A DNA stretch of 64,000 bases from Megaleporinus macrocephalus (Eukaryota; Chordata; Actinopteri; Characiformes; Anostomidae), in assembly GCA_021613375.1 (NCBI GenBank), contig CM038703.1, forward strand, positions 18,536,694 to 18,600,693, given 5' to 3'. Under the pieces are notes generated by a model that was not told where the DNA came from, searched no databases, and saw nothing but the letters and a program-made list of their open reading frames with translations. Within the stretch, counting starts at the first letter, position 1. Each line of letters begins with the position of its first letter. The translations under genes were made by a program, and so were the position numbers. Shown one piece after another: positions 32,535-45,600 of the stretch.

Positions 32535-33429
32535 GAAAAAAATTGATCAAGAACACGGAGAAACAAAGCTGAATTCATCTTCAACAAGATTTCAAAGCCA
32601 TGACAGCAGTAAGGTGCTTGCTGTGTTTATGGTAGGCTGGTTAAAATATTTAGTGTTTTATAGTAGTTTTGAGAAATTTTGGTCTGAAATGATATTTTTG
32701 AAAAATTGTTTGACGGTAAAGAGAAAGGAACAGTACAAAGGAATCTTAATTCCACGGTTTTACTAATGTGATAAGAAAGGTGTAGGGCCATTTATAATAG
32801 TACATTTAATTGTTATATTTTGATTGAAGACATTATAACGGCTGATTTAGTTTAAAAAAACATTAGTTTGTAACTTTGTTGTCAATAAACTATTTTATAC
32901 GAAGTGTGTCTAAAGCCCCTTTCACATAAGCACTACTTCACAGAAATGAAATGGAAAGATGTTCGGAGTGAACTCAAGCCGGAATCTTGTGTAGGTAACA
33001 CAGAAAGTTACCTGCACAAGCTGTAGTATAATGCTTGGTAAATTAATGGGTGGGCTCTTGTGTGAACAGGACAACATTTAGACATTTTTTTTTCACTTTA
33101 CACTGGTGTATTTTGTACACAATTCTAAAGAGAAACAAGTCCTGAGGGCTGCATGTGTAAAAACACAACGTCTAAAAATATCTCCATATTATCCTTCAGT
33201 GACTTTATTAATACCTCTGTAATTGTTGTTTGATGTCAGTGTGCTCTGTAAAAGTAGATGCGGCAAGATTTGAGGACTTTTACACCTCTCACATCTGTAA
33301 TTGCGTCTCTAACTTTTCCACTACAGTATGTGCAACAATAAATAGATGTTGTAAGTGCTAGTGCCTTGCGCCTGGGCTCATGGGAAACACTGGACTCACA
33401 ATAAAAGAAACTTAGATCTTGGAAATAGT

Positions 33430-34502
33430 TTTTGTTGCGTCACTCTGTGCTGGGCTGTGGGGCAGTAGGGGAGGAGTAAGGCTGGTGTGACCCCCTTTGT
33501 GCAGCAATAACTGCAAATAACTGTTGATTAGGAATTTAAGCCCATTCCTCTGTAAAAAAAAAAAAAAACAGCCTCAACTCTGGTACGTTGGTACTTGCAC
33601 AACATTTCTATTGGAGTAAGGTCCAGGACTTGGCCATTCTAAATATGAACTTTTAGGGTTAGAGTTGTTGTCTTGCTGCATGAACCATGTTCTTCTGAGA
33701 TGCAGCTCACGGACAGATGTCCTGACATCTTTCCTTTAGAATTAGCTGGTATAATTCTTAATGCATTGTTCCATCAATGATGGCAAGCTGTCCTGGCACA
33801 GATGAGGCAAAACCGGCCCACACCATGTGTTTTAGTTTCTCCAAACATTATGCTCCTCAATTAAAACATAAAGATCTTTTTTGGTCTCATCCATCCACAA
33901 AACATTGCTCCAACAGTCTTCTGGGTTATCCATGTGATTGTCAGCAAACTGGATACGGGCAGCAATGTCCTTCTTGGACAGCAGCAAACTTCTCCTTGCA
34001 ACCCTGCCATGCACAATGTTGTTGTTCAGAGTTCTCCTGATGGTGGATTCATGAACATTAGCATTAGCCATTGTAAGAAAGGCCTTTAGTTGCTTAAAAG
34101 TTACCCTGGGTTCCTTTGTGACCTCATGGAGTATTACACACCTTGCTCTTGGAGTGACCACTCCCAGGGTAGGTAATTGTGGTCTTGATTTTCTTCTATT
34201 TGTACACAAACTGTCTGACTGTGGATGAAGTAGTCCACACTCTTTACAGATGGTTTAGTAACCTTTCCCAGCCTGATGACCATCAACAACTCTTCTGCTG
34301 AGGTCCTTCGCTCGTGCCATGATACTCATTCACAAACAAGTGTTGTAAAAATCAGACATTGAAAGAACTCACACCTCATCATCATCCCACTGATTAATAT
34401 TTTGTCTCATTTTATTACATTTATTTCTCTTTATCTATGTTTAGGTCACATTTATATGGACAGAGTCTTCTGAAGGGTTTACAAATTTTCCAGCATCACT
34501 GT
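33430..34502 (-). mobile_element. Degenerate Tc1/mariner-type DNA transposon
   Basis: The minus strand at 34209-33832 encodes about 125 residues of a transposase. A helix-turn-helix-like segment (ESTIRRTLNNN) is followed by a region ending NVLWMDETK, where the Asp is one of the catalytic acids. Plus-strand text to the left (33560-33900) continues the family but is broken by stops and deletions. The right end is 'ttccagcatcactgta' at about 34488-34503, with the TA expected of this superfamily. I did not find a clean left inverted repeat. Dead element. Confidence 0.7.
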
Positions 34503-34789
34503 ATATAAGAAGTTTTTAGATTATCAGATGTGCAGTAATGTGTGTGTTGTTTTGTGCAGGCAGTGTGGGACAGTTGGGCAGTGTAATTGCCTATCATGAA
34601 GTGTTAGTGATGTGCCCACTACGTCCTGTGTTTGATGTGCTGAGTGGTGGTTTTCCCTGCTCAGTAAGAGATCATTAATTAATGTTTCTCGTGTCTTACT
34701 CTACAGCACTGACAACAATATGTGCACGTATCTCTATTTTTGACGATATTTATTTCCCTACATCATTTGTACGGGCTGGCTGCCGTTTA

Positions 34790-34970
34790 CATTATGTGTC
34801 CATTTCAGGATGAACGGACCAGTAAAAATGCTACAAAACAGTATGGAAAACTTCTGGTTCCATTGAATTCCATTGAAAGTAAAAACAAAGTTTTTGGCTT
34901 CTCCTGTGAAGTTGCTATTTTGGAGGTACATCATTTTTTCTTTGGACAGTGACAATTTTTCACTTTGTAT
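34790..34970. repeat. Dispersed repeat member (uninterrupted copy)
   Basis: It runs from 'gccgtttacattatgtg' through 'ggatgaacggaccagtaaaa' to 'tttctttggacagtgac'. It is the intact comparison for the copy split by an insertion at 42485-43680. Confidence 0.5.
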
Positions 34971-35034
34971 CTTGATTTTATGTGTAATACTGTATGGAAT
35001 TGTGCAGAGCTTAACTTGGCAGGTTTGTTTTTGT

Positions 35035-35048
35035 CCAACAGGGGGCGC
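35035..35048 (+). promoter_or_regulatory. CTCF-like motif upstream of mmd2
   Basis: CCAACAGGGGGCGC fits the CTCF core apart from one or two weak positions. It has the same orientation as the motif at 31674-31687, so the two flank the wipi2-mmd2 intergenic region. Motif evidence only. Confidence 0.35.
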
Positions 35049-35479
35049 GTCTGCTTTCTCCAGTGCAGCATGTACGCACAGAGCTTTAATGACAGTTATA
35101 GTTATTTAATAATCGCCTGTAAAACTTAAGAGTGTATGTAATAAGTGTCTGTGAAACACAGAAAAGCAAGACATGCTCTTCTGCCCCAGTTTCTACTGAG
35201 AAACACTCACAGTCCTAACCCTAATGCGCAAACACAGCTAATGTTCAGCGATGTTAATGAACAAATGGGTCTCATCCTCAGGAGCTCACAGCGCGCGTGG
35301 AGCGATGAAGAAGCAAGAGCGAACAACGAACCCAAAAACAGAGAGCAAATAAAAAGCCTTTCCAAACTTCTTCGTCCGGATAATATCCCGCAGATCCGGG
35401 GCTTTCTGCGCTGTTCGGTTTGCTGTAAGTTTGGTCAGTGGACAGTGTTTTCACGTGCAGCGCAGACTGTTTGCGCGGC

Positions 35480-35816
35480 GCTGGGATGATGATGGAGAGC
35501 ATGTTTGCTGTGAGGACCTCGGTGTTTGACCTGGTGAGTGAGTGGGTGGAGGGGAGCGGAGGGGCGGGGAAGCGACCACAGCCTTATCTATCAATCCTGC
35601 TCAAGACGGGACTCGCGAAATGGAGCGGATGATATCGCTGCAGGGCACCGACGTTTCTTTCCGAGCGCTCTCAGGTACTTCTGCGCACTTTGGGACGAAA
35701 GAAGATCCTCTGGCGGGGCGGCTTTCCGACCCCCGACTGGACGGAGTCAACATCCGGAGCGAAGTCGACGTTTCAGAAACCGACTCGACACACTAACATG
35801 TTGAAACGTACACAGT
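35480..35816 (+). other. mmd2: mmd2 5' leader/CpG-rich promoter region with an overlapping uORF
   Basis: The base composition turns GC/CpG-rich from about 35280. A small upstream ORF starts at 35798 and stops at 35827, overlapping the main start (35817) in another frame. The true transcription start was not determined. Confidence 0.45.
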
Positions 35817-38800
35817 ATGGATTTTAAGAAGACCAGGTATGGAAGGTAAAGGGCATTTTGGCTACTAAAGACCTCCTACTGCTCCTCTTCCTCCTGCTTC
35901 CTTCTCCTCTTCTTCTTTCTCTTTTCTTTTTCTGTTCTTTGTCAGTCGCGAATACAAAACCCGGTTTGTGTGAATTGTAGTGTCTTAAAGTTAACATCAC
36001 TTTCACTGACTGGATCTGCTGCTCGCTGTGGGCTCTTCCTGAACGCCAGTCTGGCTCGTCAAGTAATAAAACATGTTTCCAGAAGCTCTTTCTAAGAACA
36101 CAGAGGGTTTGCCTGCAGTCCTAACCGCTTGTTCTTTTAATTATAACATCACGACGACAGGTTTATGGAGAGTTGGTGATGTTTCAGACCGTGTCTGGAA
36201 GGAGGGAAGCTCCGCTACACTGCACTTCATAAATAAGTCATTGGGTAAATATGTGGAGAATCTGAGGGGCCATATATCAACATGGACAAAAGCAGAGAAA
36301 CAAAACCCCCTAAACCCTTATTTACATGAAGAAATCCTCTTTATGTGCTACATTTTGGCACGCTCTGTACAGGATCATGGAGTAGCAGTATACGCTTCTA
36401 CTGACTGAGCAAGCTGAGGAATAATGGCTAGTAAAACTGGATCCTGTGGTCGCTGTTGTGTGGATATATTTTGCTTGAGATCCAGTCCCTGTGGAGGAAG
36501 TTGACCGCTTCCTTTAGGACAAGCAATTTTCCCTTCTTCATTTGACAGTGGGGGCTGAGAAGATTTAAAGGTGAGAGAAGAAGATTTATAGAAGAAGGTG
36601 AGAGAAGAAGATTTATATATATATATATATGGACCCCTGGTTCCTATCACCGCCAATGCAAAGAATCCAGAATAAGTATGTTTCCTTACAATTAACCACT
36701 TTACCCCAAACCCCTCTCTTTACAAGCCAATTCAGAAATTCTAGAACTCCCTTTAAACCTTCTCATCACCTTGTCATGATGATGGTAAAAAAGGATGGGA
36801 CTATTTTGCCTTACACCTCCCTGTACCCTTCTGCTGTGATTGCATTGAAGATATTAATTCAATTACACTTTAACATGATCACAAAACTATAATAAAAACA
36901 GTGCATCAGGCAGTGCAATCATAAGCATTTAATGTAATAACATTTCCTGCTGGAATTTTCAGAGGTGGATGTGTGGCTCCTTTCATCACCACCAGCTACG
37001 TTTCTCTAGAACGGAGCACTTAACACCAAACTACTCTAACTCTATGTTTGCTTTTTAACCAATGATTATGTAGAAATGTTAAAAAATTGGTGGAGTTCCC
37101 CTTTAAGTTGTTGTTTGTCAGTGGGAGTCTTGATTTGCTCTCTTGGGGTCATGTTTTAAGGTGTGTTACCTTTCAAAGCTTCGTTGAGTTGTTTAGTTTC
37201 ATTTTCTCCGGTGTCTATACCTTTGGGCAGGGTGTTAGAGAGAGTGTTATGCATGCACGGACATCTGAGGGAAGAATACTTTTTCAGCAGTCCATTGGGA
37301 AATTAAATAAGCCAGCTATGTCAGTCTGACATTTGGTGAATGGTATTAAGTTGCGAAACTAATTTAATTTGACCTTCAGCTCAGACCACTGGGTCAGTTT
37401 GTTCAGATAAATACCTCAAAGGCCAGGTAACTTCAGTTGAACCTTGCATTTTCAGGTCAATAACATCAGACGTCAAATCACTGGAGACGTACTTTCTCAT
37501 TGTTGGTCATGCAAAATTCTTTTTAGTCCTTCTGTCGTTTCTTTCAGAACTTTTGCATCAGCTGTGTGTATGTGTTTGCATGTAAGTGTTCTGGTGCCCC
37601 ATAAAACCCTCAGCTTGTTTACCATACGTGGATTAAAAACATCTGTATAATTCGGTGGTTAAAGGTGGAGTAGCTGATTTATTTTAGAAATGTTTGTTAA
37701 TATTTCTTGAAATTCTCTTTACATATCAATAGTACTGAGAGGTACCACATGGCTGGAGAACCCTGTCCAATCTTTTCATTCAGACTGTATGAAAAGACTG
37801 GATGGCCTACCTGCACACGTGAAGAGTCCAGCACAGCTTGAAGGGTACACAGAAACCTACAGCAGCTTGGACTGCTGATGAAAGGAGGAAAAGAAAGACA
37901 GAAGTAGAAAAGGCTTCCACCAAAAAGAGGTTGGATAAAGCCAGAGGTCAAACCAAAGTGAACATTGGTGTGGCTTTCCAACAGGGGTGAAAACTAGGGA
38001 TCGGAACACTACTTAATTATCATTCTGTTGCTTTTCTAGTGATGAGAAAGAGAGGAGAAAATGGCTTTAGTTGATAAGGTGAGTTAAAACAAAGCAAAAC
38101 AAAGTTTGGTGCCAGTGTGCTCTAATGTTAGCTGATCACTGAAAATCCATATTAGTTCAGGTTTAGGTTGCATCTGTATGCACAGTGTATGTGTGTGTGT
38201 GTGTGTATTACTCAATTAGTTTTATATTCCACTATATATTTGTGTATTCCATGGTGCCCAAAGATGTACCCCTGGCACTGCACTGTAAACATATTAAAAT
38301 CCTCTCCATTTGTGAACACTGGCTCAACGTGTGTGGCATTGTAGCTCATTAGTAAGCTGGAGAGCGAAGGCCTTGCCATTGTGCCCAGCTTAGCACACAG
38401 AGTCTTACTCATGCTGATCAGGATGGCCTGGTCCTCATCATGTTTGATTAAACTAATTAAGTAATGTGGCTGGGTCTTCAAAGACTAAGACTGGGTTCAG
38501 TAATAGAACAGGATGGAGGAGTGGAAATGTTAAAGCTGGGGGCTGGACTGGTTTACATAACTAAAGCTACCATACTGTGGCATAGTACCACGTTGGTAAG
38601 GTTTGAAAAGATAAGACATTGCAAATGACAATTTAATGCATTTGTCCACTTTCATATAATAATATATAACTACATGGTTATAACACAAGTGCAAGCGCAA
38701 ATTCTTAACAAATAACAACAAAGCTGAGTTTGACTCAGAGATGACCATAAATCCAGTAACTGGGACTTGTGATTGCAGAGGCAGTGATTATGTGTGATTA

Positions 38801-39050
38801 GGTAACTCACCTGGACTATTTTTGAAAGGAAACTTTTGGCTGAGACCCCAGGCTGGCTCTATTAATCCTCTATGGAGGCACAATGAGGCACAAACAGCCA
38901 GATTGTTCTGCATCACTAGCCCCAACTGAGCCAGTTCAGAGCTCACTGTGTATCATATTGACACAGGCACAGCCTTGAACCTGACACTGCTCATACTGCT
39001 TTCCTTTTGCTGCATTCTAACCCCCGAGCCAATGCAGATATTAATACTTT

Positions 39051-39130
<80 letters not shown>

Positions 39131-39605
39131 TAAATGTCTGTAACTTATTATTTTAGAAACCTTCATTTTTTGACCAGTTTATTAAATTGTGTGTGGTCAT
39201 ACAGGTTTTGCAGAAGTATTGTATTTCATTTCTTATGTGTACATATCACTGTTTAACTCTGTTTATACATAACAGAACTGAAACAGGGCAAATAGGCCAA
39301 TACAAAGACTCAACTTTACCTGCATTACAGGTACGACTGGATATCAAGATTTAGTACTATTAGGGTACCAACCAAATTAGTGCAGTACCACAGAGTTGAC
39401 AAACAATATGCCATTTAATACCAGATTTCAGCAACTCAGCAGTTTCTCTAGTCTGTGAGAATGCTTATTCCAAAATAATGTTCTAGTGAATGTATTAGTT
39501 TGATATATGTGTACAATAACAGTGATTGTGTGACTAGTGAATTCTGTTTGACCCGTGTTAATAGAAAACATTACAAAAACACAGTTTTATGTTTTATCTT
39601 AACTG

Positions 39606-39683
<78 letters not shown>

Positions 39684-42600
39684 GTGTACAGTACATTCTA
39701 CATGTTATATATACATATTCACATATTCACCTATTTTGGATCCTTAACCACATTCATGTTTTTTTATCTCTTTTATCTCATTAACCTCTTTATTTCATTT
39801 TATTTATCTATTTATTATTCGTTTCATTTCATGTTCTATTTTCTTCACAGGAAATACCTATTTTCCTTTTACATATTTGTTAAAACTTTAGGATGTCTCT
39901 AAAGTATATGTCGTCTAAAAGGCAGCAAATGTTCCACTAAAATGTGTGTATTCTTTTAGCATGACTGGTGCCTTTACAGGTGATGCAGGTTACCAATAAA
40001 CAAACACACTATGACAGAAGCCATGGGTTTAAAACTTTAACACCTATAACAGTGTGAATGATTTAATGTCCATCATTTCCACAATCAGAATGGTTGACTG
40101 ATAAGATCACAGTTTCCACTGCTACATCATAGTCCATTTTTTTCAGACTGAGTTTGTTGACTACGATTAGTGAAAACATTCCCATTCCACCTGTCATGGG
40201 AGCTTGCTGGTTTTTAATGCAGGAAATTCAGTTGTGGTTTTTGATCTTGCAGTTGATGAAATAACTAAAACGATTGCAATTGCTATTTGAAGAATACTAT
40301 ACTATAATATTATCTTTGCTTATAGAAGGATTAGGCCTTTCCTAAAAACTCCTTTATACTCTGGATTGCATCACCTGTTTAAGATCTTTTTTTTAAACAT
40401 GTCAGGCTGAAATTGCGCTTGCCCAAACTGTTTGTTCATTATATTCTCACAGTATTTGTATTTTATTAGGTAAAGTGTGAAGTGCATCGTTTTTGTGCTC
40501 TTTCCATTTAAATACAGCTCACATACTGTGATTCCCCAATCACTGCTCTCTGTTTTTATTAGGGTTTTTTGGAATTGGGTTACGCAGCTGAAATCTCCTT
40601 AATAAAGGCTGCACAGTGGTCACACAAGCTTGGAGAAGCCTAGTGTTAATTTGATGAATTCATTTGTGTTACCAAGCAAAATGTTGCCTTCAAAGGCAAT
40701 GCTGTTACTCAGTGCTGAGAACAACAGACACAGGCTGTTGGTGTGAAGACAGTAATCCAGAAATATGCCCTGTAATTATGTCCCACAGCTTTCTGCATGA
40801 GGAACTCCTCACTGGGAATTATTCGGTTAGCATGATTAAATTATTCACATTCACTTCACACCACACACCTGGATCAGTGCTGCATCGCACTTCAGGAGCA
40901 GATGTTGCTGCGTAGTGATGCTTTCTCACAGGCTATGATTTAAACACAGGTAAGAAGTGACTGACAATTGTTATGAAAGCTTGTTTCATAACAGTCCCAG
41001 ATATATGCTAGCTCTTTACATAACCCTGGTTTTGTGGGAAAAAGAAGCCGATTTGTTGTTGATTAGATTGCATCAGAGACTAAACAGTTTGGCTAGTCTG
41101 AGCTACCGCCACCAGAATTTCAGTTCATTGTCCCAGTTTTTTCTGAATGCCTCATTTGTGGTTTCTGTTCTGCAAAGCTCATCTGGTCTCGACCACCTCA
41201 TGTCCCAGTGGCGACCCAAGCACAGTAATTAAATCATGTTGATAGAAGGGTATTTTGGCAGAAAATACAAAGAAATCTCCCCCCAAGCCCCTGGTTGGCA
41301 TGGTGACCATGACATCACTGCTCAATACATTAGCGGCTCGATTTGAGTGACATGAAAGAGCGCGGATTCCAGGCAGGATTAGGTCTGCTGCTACCGGTCG
41401 CGGCGACTTGCTAGGCAACTGGGAAGCGCAGGAGAAATTCCTATAACGTGATCGGGGTTAGAATAATGTCCTACGTCTGCCTCATACGGAGACCTGCTTA
41501 TGCTCTTGCCATCATAAATGACTGTTTAGCACATCTCAATTTCAAATAATCGCTAATATCCGAAAGGCCTGCGCCCTTTAAGGCAGAACAGCGCTCCATG
41601 GTCTCCTTTAATATGCCGTCACTCATGTAATTCAAATGAGACATTAAATCAATGTTTCAGGGGGAATTAGAAGTATGACTCATTAGTCGAGACCAGAGGG
41701 GATCTGCCTCTGCAGGTCAATAATCACTTATACTTGCACCACCTGAGAACCGGCGGCACTGCCTCAGCTGGGAGCTGCAGCTTTGTTTGGAAAAATTCAG
41801 GCCCTCCAGGTCTTCCAGAGCTCCTACATATTTGTCCTGAGGAAAACGCCTGCATTGCTAATTCCTGCTGCAGGCTCGACACTTGTGCCTCTTTTTGTCA
41901 GTCTGATTATGTTCCAAGTCGTGTGTGAAGTTTACCACTGCACACAGTCAAGACACACAGCTTACAAAATGTTTGGCACAGGGTTGCTGTTTAGTTTGGC
42001 ACTGAAATGGTATGGCTGGTTTACAAATGAGATTTGTGATGCTGTAATGTTGGAATGTGTGGGGGCAGATAACTGCACCGCAAGTAGCATCCTTCTCATT
42101 TTAAATGTAATGCAGAGGCACTTTAAAGAGCCCATGTCCTGTTTTTTTTTCTTGACTTGTATTTTTTCTGTGAAGTCTATTTATAATATTTGTGTGGGTT
42201 TATGTAAAGTGTTTGTGAAAACAATGCATTGTTGTTTGTTTTTGTTACTGTACTTTTGAAGTAATGTGCAAACACTGTGTTGCCACAAACAGTCTGTTTT
42301 GAGATCATTATGTTTTTGCAATGTTGAAGGACTAAGCTCTTATACATGTATCCACCTATTCACCCTACAGCACTTTGGCCCCACCTATTTATACTGAAGT
42401 TCTGGGGAGTGTTTCAGCTCTGTGTGCTTCTTGAATGAGGCACAATCTTAACAGACTCATTTACATTTTTCTATATCATCTGATCACGACAGCTGCCGTT
42501 TACATTGTGTGAAGTTTCATGATGAATGGACCAATAGAAATGCCCTAAAAAAGCTTGGAAACATTACTGGTTTCATCGATTATTTCAGTAATCGAGTATT

Positions 42601-45600
42601 CTATTGGTTATTCCATCGATTAATCAAGTAATCAGATAAAAATATTCTTGCTTTATTAAAGATCAATAGTAAATATATAAGATAAAATAAGACATGGGTC
42701 TTAACATTTTATTGCTTAAATTGCATATAGTAAGGTTTTAAAGAAAACATTGTACTAATTACTATTATTGAAATGTATTACTTGATTATACTATAAGTTT
42801 ACAGAACTGGCTACTGTACACTTACTTACCATGCTGAAGCTTGTCCTACACTTGCTGACCCACTTACTGCAAACAAACTAAACTGAATATTCTCGCTGTA
42901 TTTGTTTGGTGCATTTTAGGCTCTAGATTGCTACGAACACCACCTGATATTTAGTTTGGTTGGTATTTTATGCATTACTGTGAGGAAAAACGGTGTGTGA
43001 GGGGTGTATGTTCTTGTGTGTGTTTGTGTATGACTATGATAAAAAATATTAAGTGAATGAAGCTCAGGCTTTTCTGTGGTCTGTCAGTTTGCTGGGAAAA
43101 CTGAGTTGCTTGCCTTCTGACGTTAGCTTCTTATTCGAATTCCCCGTTCCACCTTAAATGGTATAGAAGTTACATTCTGGTTCCTGTAACTGCTGCATCA
43201 TTTAAGGGGGAACGACGGAATTCATATAAAAAGCTAACTTCAGCCACGTCTTTCTGCAGGTTTACGCTTAGTAACGGCTCCCTCGGCTAGTTCGGTTTTA
43301 CTGTAGACTTTGGACGCTGTGTATGGTTTTCTCTGGCCGTCTCTTCTGTTCGTTTCTCCTCATTCTCTCTCTCTCTCTTTATTTTACTATCCGCGCCATC
43401 AAACCACGTCTTCTTCGTGTCACCTGGCAACACCTTAAGCGCGTGCAACAGTAAAAGTTATCCGTGTGAAACAGTGCGCTCTATATGGTGGTATGGATTA
43501 AACGATTAAATGGATTAAAATTTGCAGTGATGATTTTTTTTTGTAATCGAATTACTCTTTACATTACATTATTGAGGAATCGTTTCAGCCTTAATTAAAA
43601 GTAAATACTGTTTTTGGCGTCTCAAGTTGACATTTTGGAGATACTTGTTTGTCATTGGACAGCGACGATATATTAGTCTTAAAGGTGGAGGAACCAAAAC
43701 AGCCTGCTTAATTCTACGGGCTAAAGAGGAGTTGGAAAATAGTCATGTCGAAATGAATTATGACCACTAATAGCTAAAATCACATAAATGTTGTAAGTGG
43801 ATCTCAAGGAAAAAACAAACTGTAAAATATATAAGCCATTTGAAATCTCTGACCTTTATTTTTCTAATTATGTTAATCTTGTACATGTACAAACTCAAGT
43901 CACTCTTTCTTATAGAATATATCGACTAATAAATTTCACCATGTCTCTCTCCTCTCTATGTAAACTGGTCCTAATCTTAGGTAACGCTTCCATAAGTCAC
44001 AAGGCTGACATCTCTTGCCCTCCCACACCTAACAGTTTTAGAGTCAGAGAAACTTAACCCAGTATAACCCAGTATAAGCTAGCTGGACCTCCTGTCTGAA
44101 CATTGTTTATTAGTTTATTTCTTTGTTGCCTCGTTGGTCCATTTGTAGGCCTGTATGTACATTTCTTCATGCGTTGCTTTTTTTTTATTTGTTTTTACGT
44201 CCTCTGTCCATCCCTCCATCCAACCACGTGTTTTTGTTCAGTCATTCACGTTTTGCTTAACTGTTTGTTTGTTGGTTTGTCTGGACATTTGTTAGTCCAT
44301 TAGTTTTTTGTCCAGTTACAGCATAAAAAAGCTGGATAATGATGTTAGTTCTGTATGAATGATGGAACAGAGTGGTAGACAGAGAGCTGCCAATCAAGGT
44401 GCTCGTTAGCCACACCCACACAGTTTTCAGATAGGGGTGGTCAGCAGTTTTTAAATCATGATGCACTAATGCATTTTACACACCCATTAGATGAATGATA
44501 TTCAGCTGGCATACTGGAAAATCCAAATTAACGAATAGCATTAAAGATAAGATTACTAATCAGAGCCCAGCGAGCATGAGATGAGTACAAATGTGTTTTT
44601 TCTTTGTTGTTACAGATTCATGAACAACCGTGTCCCATCCAGCAGAAGATACCAGCCAACAGAATACGAGCATGCGGCTAACTGTGCCACTCATGGAGTA
44701 AGTAGCTGGTGCCTTTATCATCTGCTTTGCATGTAGGTGGGTTTGCTGATGGCGGTGATAGCGTGGGGATTGCACAGGCACAGAGTAAAGGTCATAGTGT
44801 TCAAGTCTTCACAGGATAAGTGGATATACCGAGGCCCTAAATTGCTATCCCTCAAATCTGCTGTAATCATCTGATTATAAAATGCTCACATGACAGCATC
44901 GGGTAGAGACGTCTAACGATTAAAATGCGAAATCAGTCTTAAGAACAGGACAAATTCAGTCCTCTTGATCGTGCTGGAGCGTGGTGAGCTGTTTTTATGG
45001 CCATGTTTCTGTGGTCCTGGCGCAGTACTGCTGTTTGGAGAGCATCCTACTCTCCTAATCCTCCCTGCACGTTACTGTCGCACATCTGGCATGGTCGGCA
45101 CACAGTGCTCAGCGACCACACAGCAAATCCTCTCTGACCTCTTTTATCAACGTGCCAAGCTTCTGAGTTCATGCACAAACAATGTTCACTTCTGCTGTTG
45201 GTATTCTCCTCAGGGGACGAAAATAAAAATTGGCAACAACAACAAAGTAGTGATAGATCCTCCATATATACAATGTTACAGACTACAACTAAATCAGTGG
45301 TTCTCTATAGCCGTGGTTCCTGGAGTCTGGTCCTGAAGAACCCTTGTCCTACATATTTCAGTGTTTGTCCTGCTCTCAACATACCTGATCCAAGTCATTT
45401 GCTAATTAACAAGCTGTTCCTGAGTTGAAGTGGGTGTGTTTTGGCAGAAAAACACAAACATGTGAGCAAATGTATAAAAATGTAGTGTCCTTTAGCTTTG
45501 CGACAGATGTACATCATAGTGCAAAAACATGAATATTACTACAAAAGGTCCAGTCACAGCACATAGAGGGGTCGCTTGCAAAATACACAGAGGCCGTCTT

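Larger units (their letters stand above)
42115..43690. repeat. Dispersed repeat copy split by a ~1-kb insertion
   Basis: The left part (42115-42571) runs from 'actttaaagagcccat' to 'ggaccaatagaaatgcc' and 'cattactggttt'. The right part (43593-43680) resumes with 'aaaagtaaatactgtttttg' and ends 'ttggacagcgacg'. The unsplit relative at 34790-34970 joins these two parts directly. Confidence 0.55.
35837..44615 (+). other. mmd2: Large first intron of mmd2
   Basis: About 8.8 kb without another gene. Besides the repeats listed separately, it has a GC-richer block at about 41290-41800 with RFX-like motifs (41293-41308 and 41407-41419) that could be regulatory. Open frames within it (for example 36073-36408, 40664-40915, 41783-42259) match no family I recognise and lack splice context. 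Confidence 0.6.

Noticed and set aside
33777..34040. Plus-strand frame over the Tc1-type relic
   Set aside because: It is antisense to the transposase remnant; not a separate gene.
35501..35533. MFAVRTSVFDL followed by a gtgagt donor, superficially like the human MMD2 start
   Set aside because: It ends in phase 0, whereas mmd2 exon 2 needs a phase-2 partner; joining it would shift the frame. MDFKKT plus AG at 35817-35836 fits exactly.
35542..35796. Open frame in the mmd2 CpG region
   Set aside because: CpG-rich leader sequence; no homology and no conserved start.
36073..36408. 111-codon frame in mmd2 intron 1 as a possible nested gene
   Set aside because: No recognisable domain, and no promoter or splice signals that I could support.
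39500..39784. Open frame rich in alternating Ile-Tyr
   Set aside because: It is a translation of the AT microsatellite.
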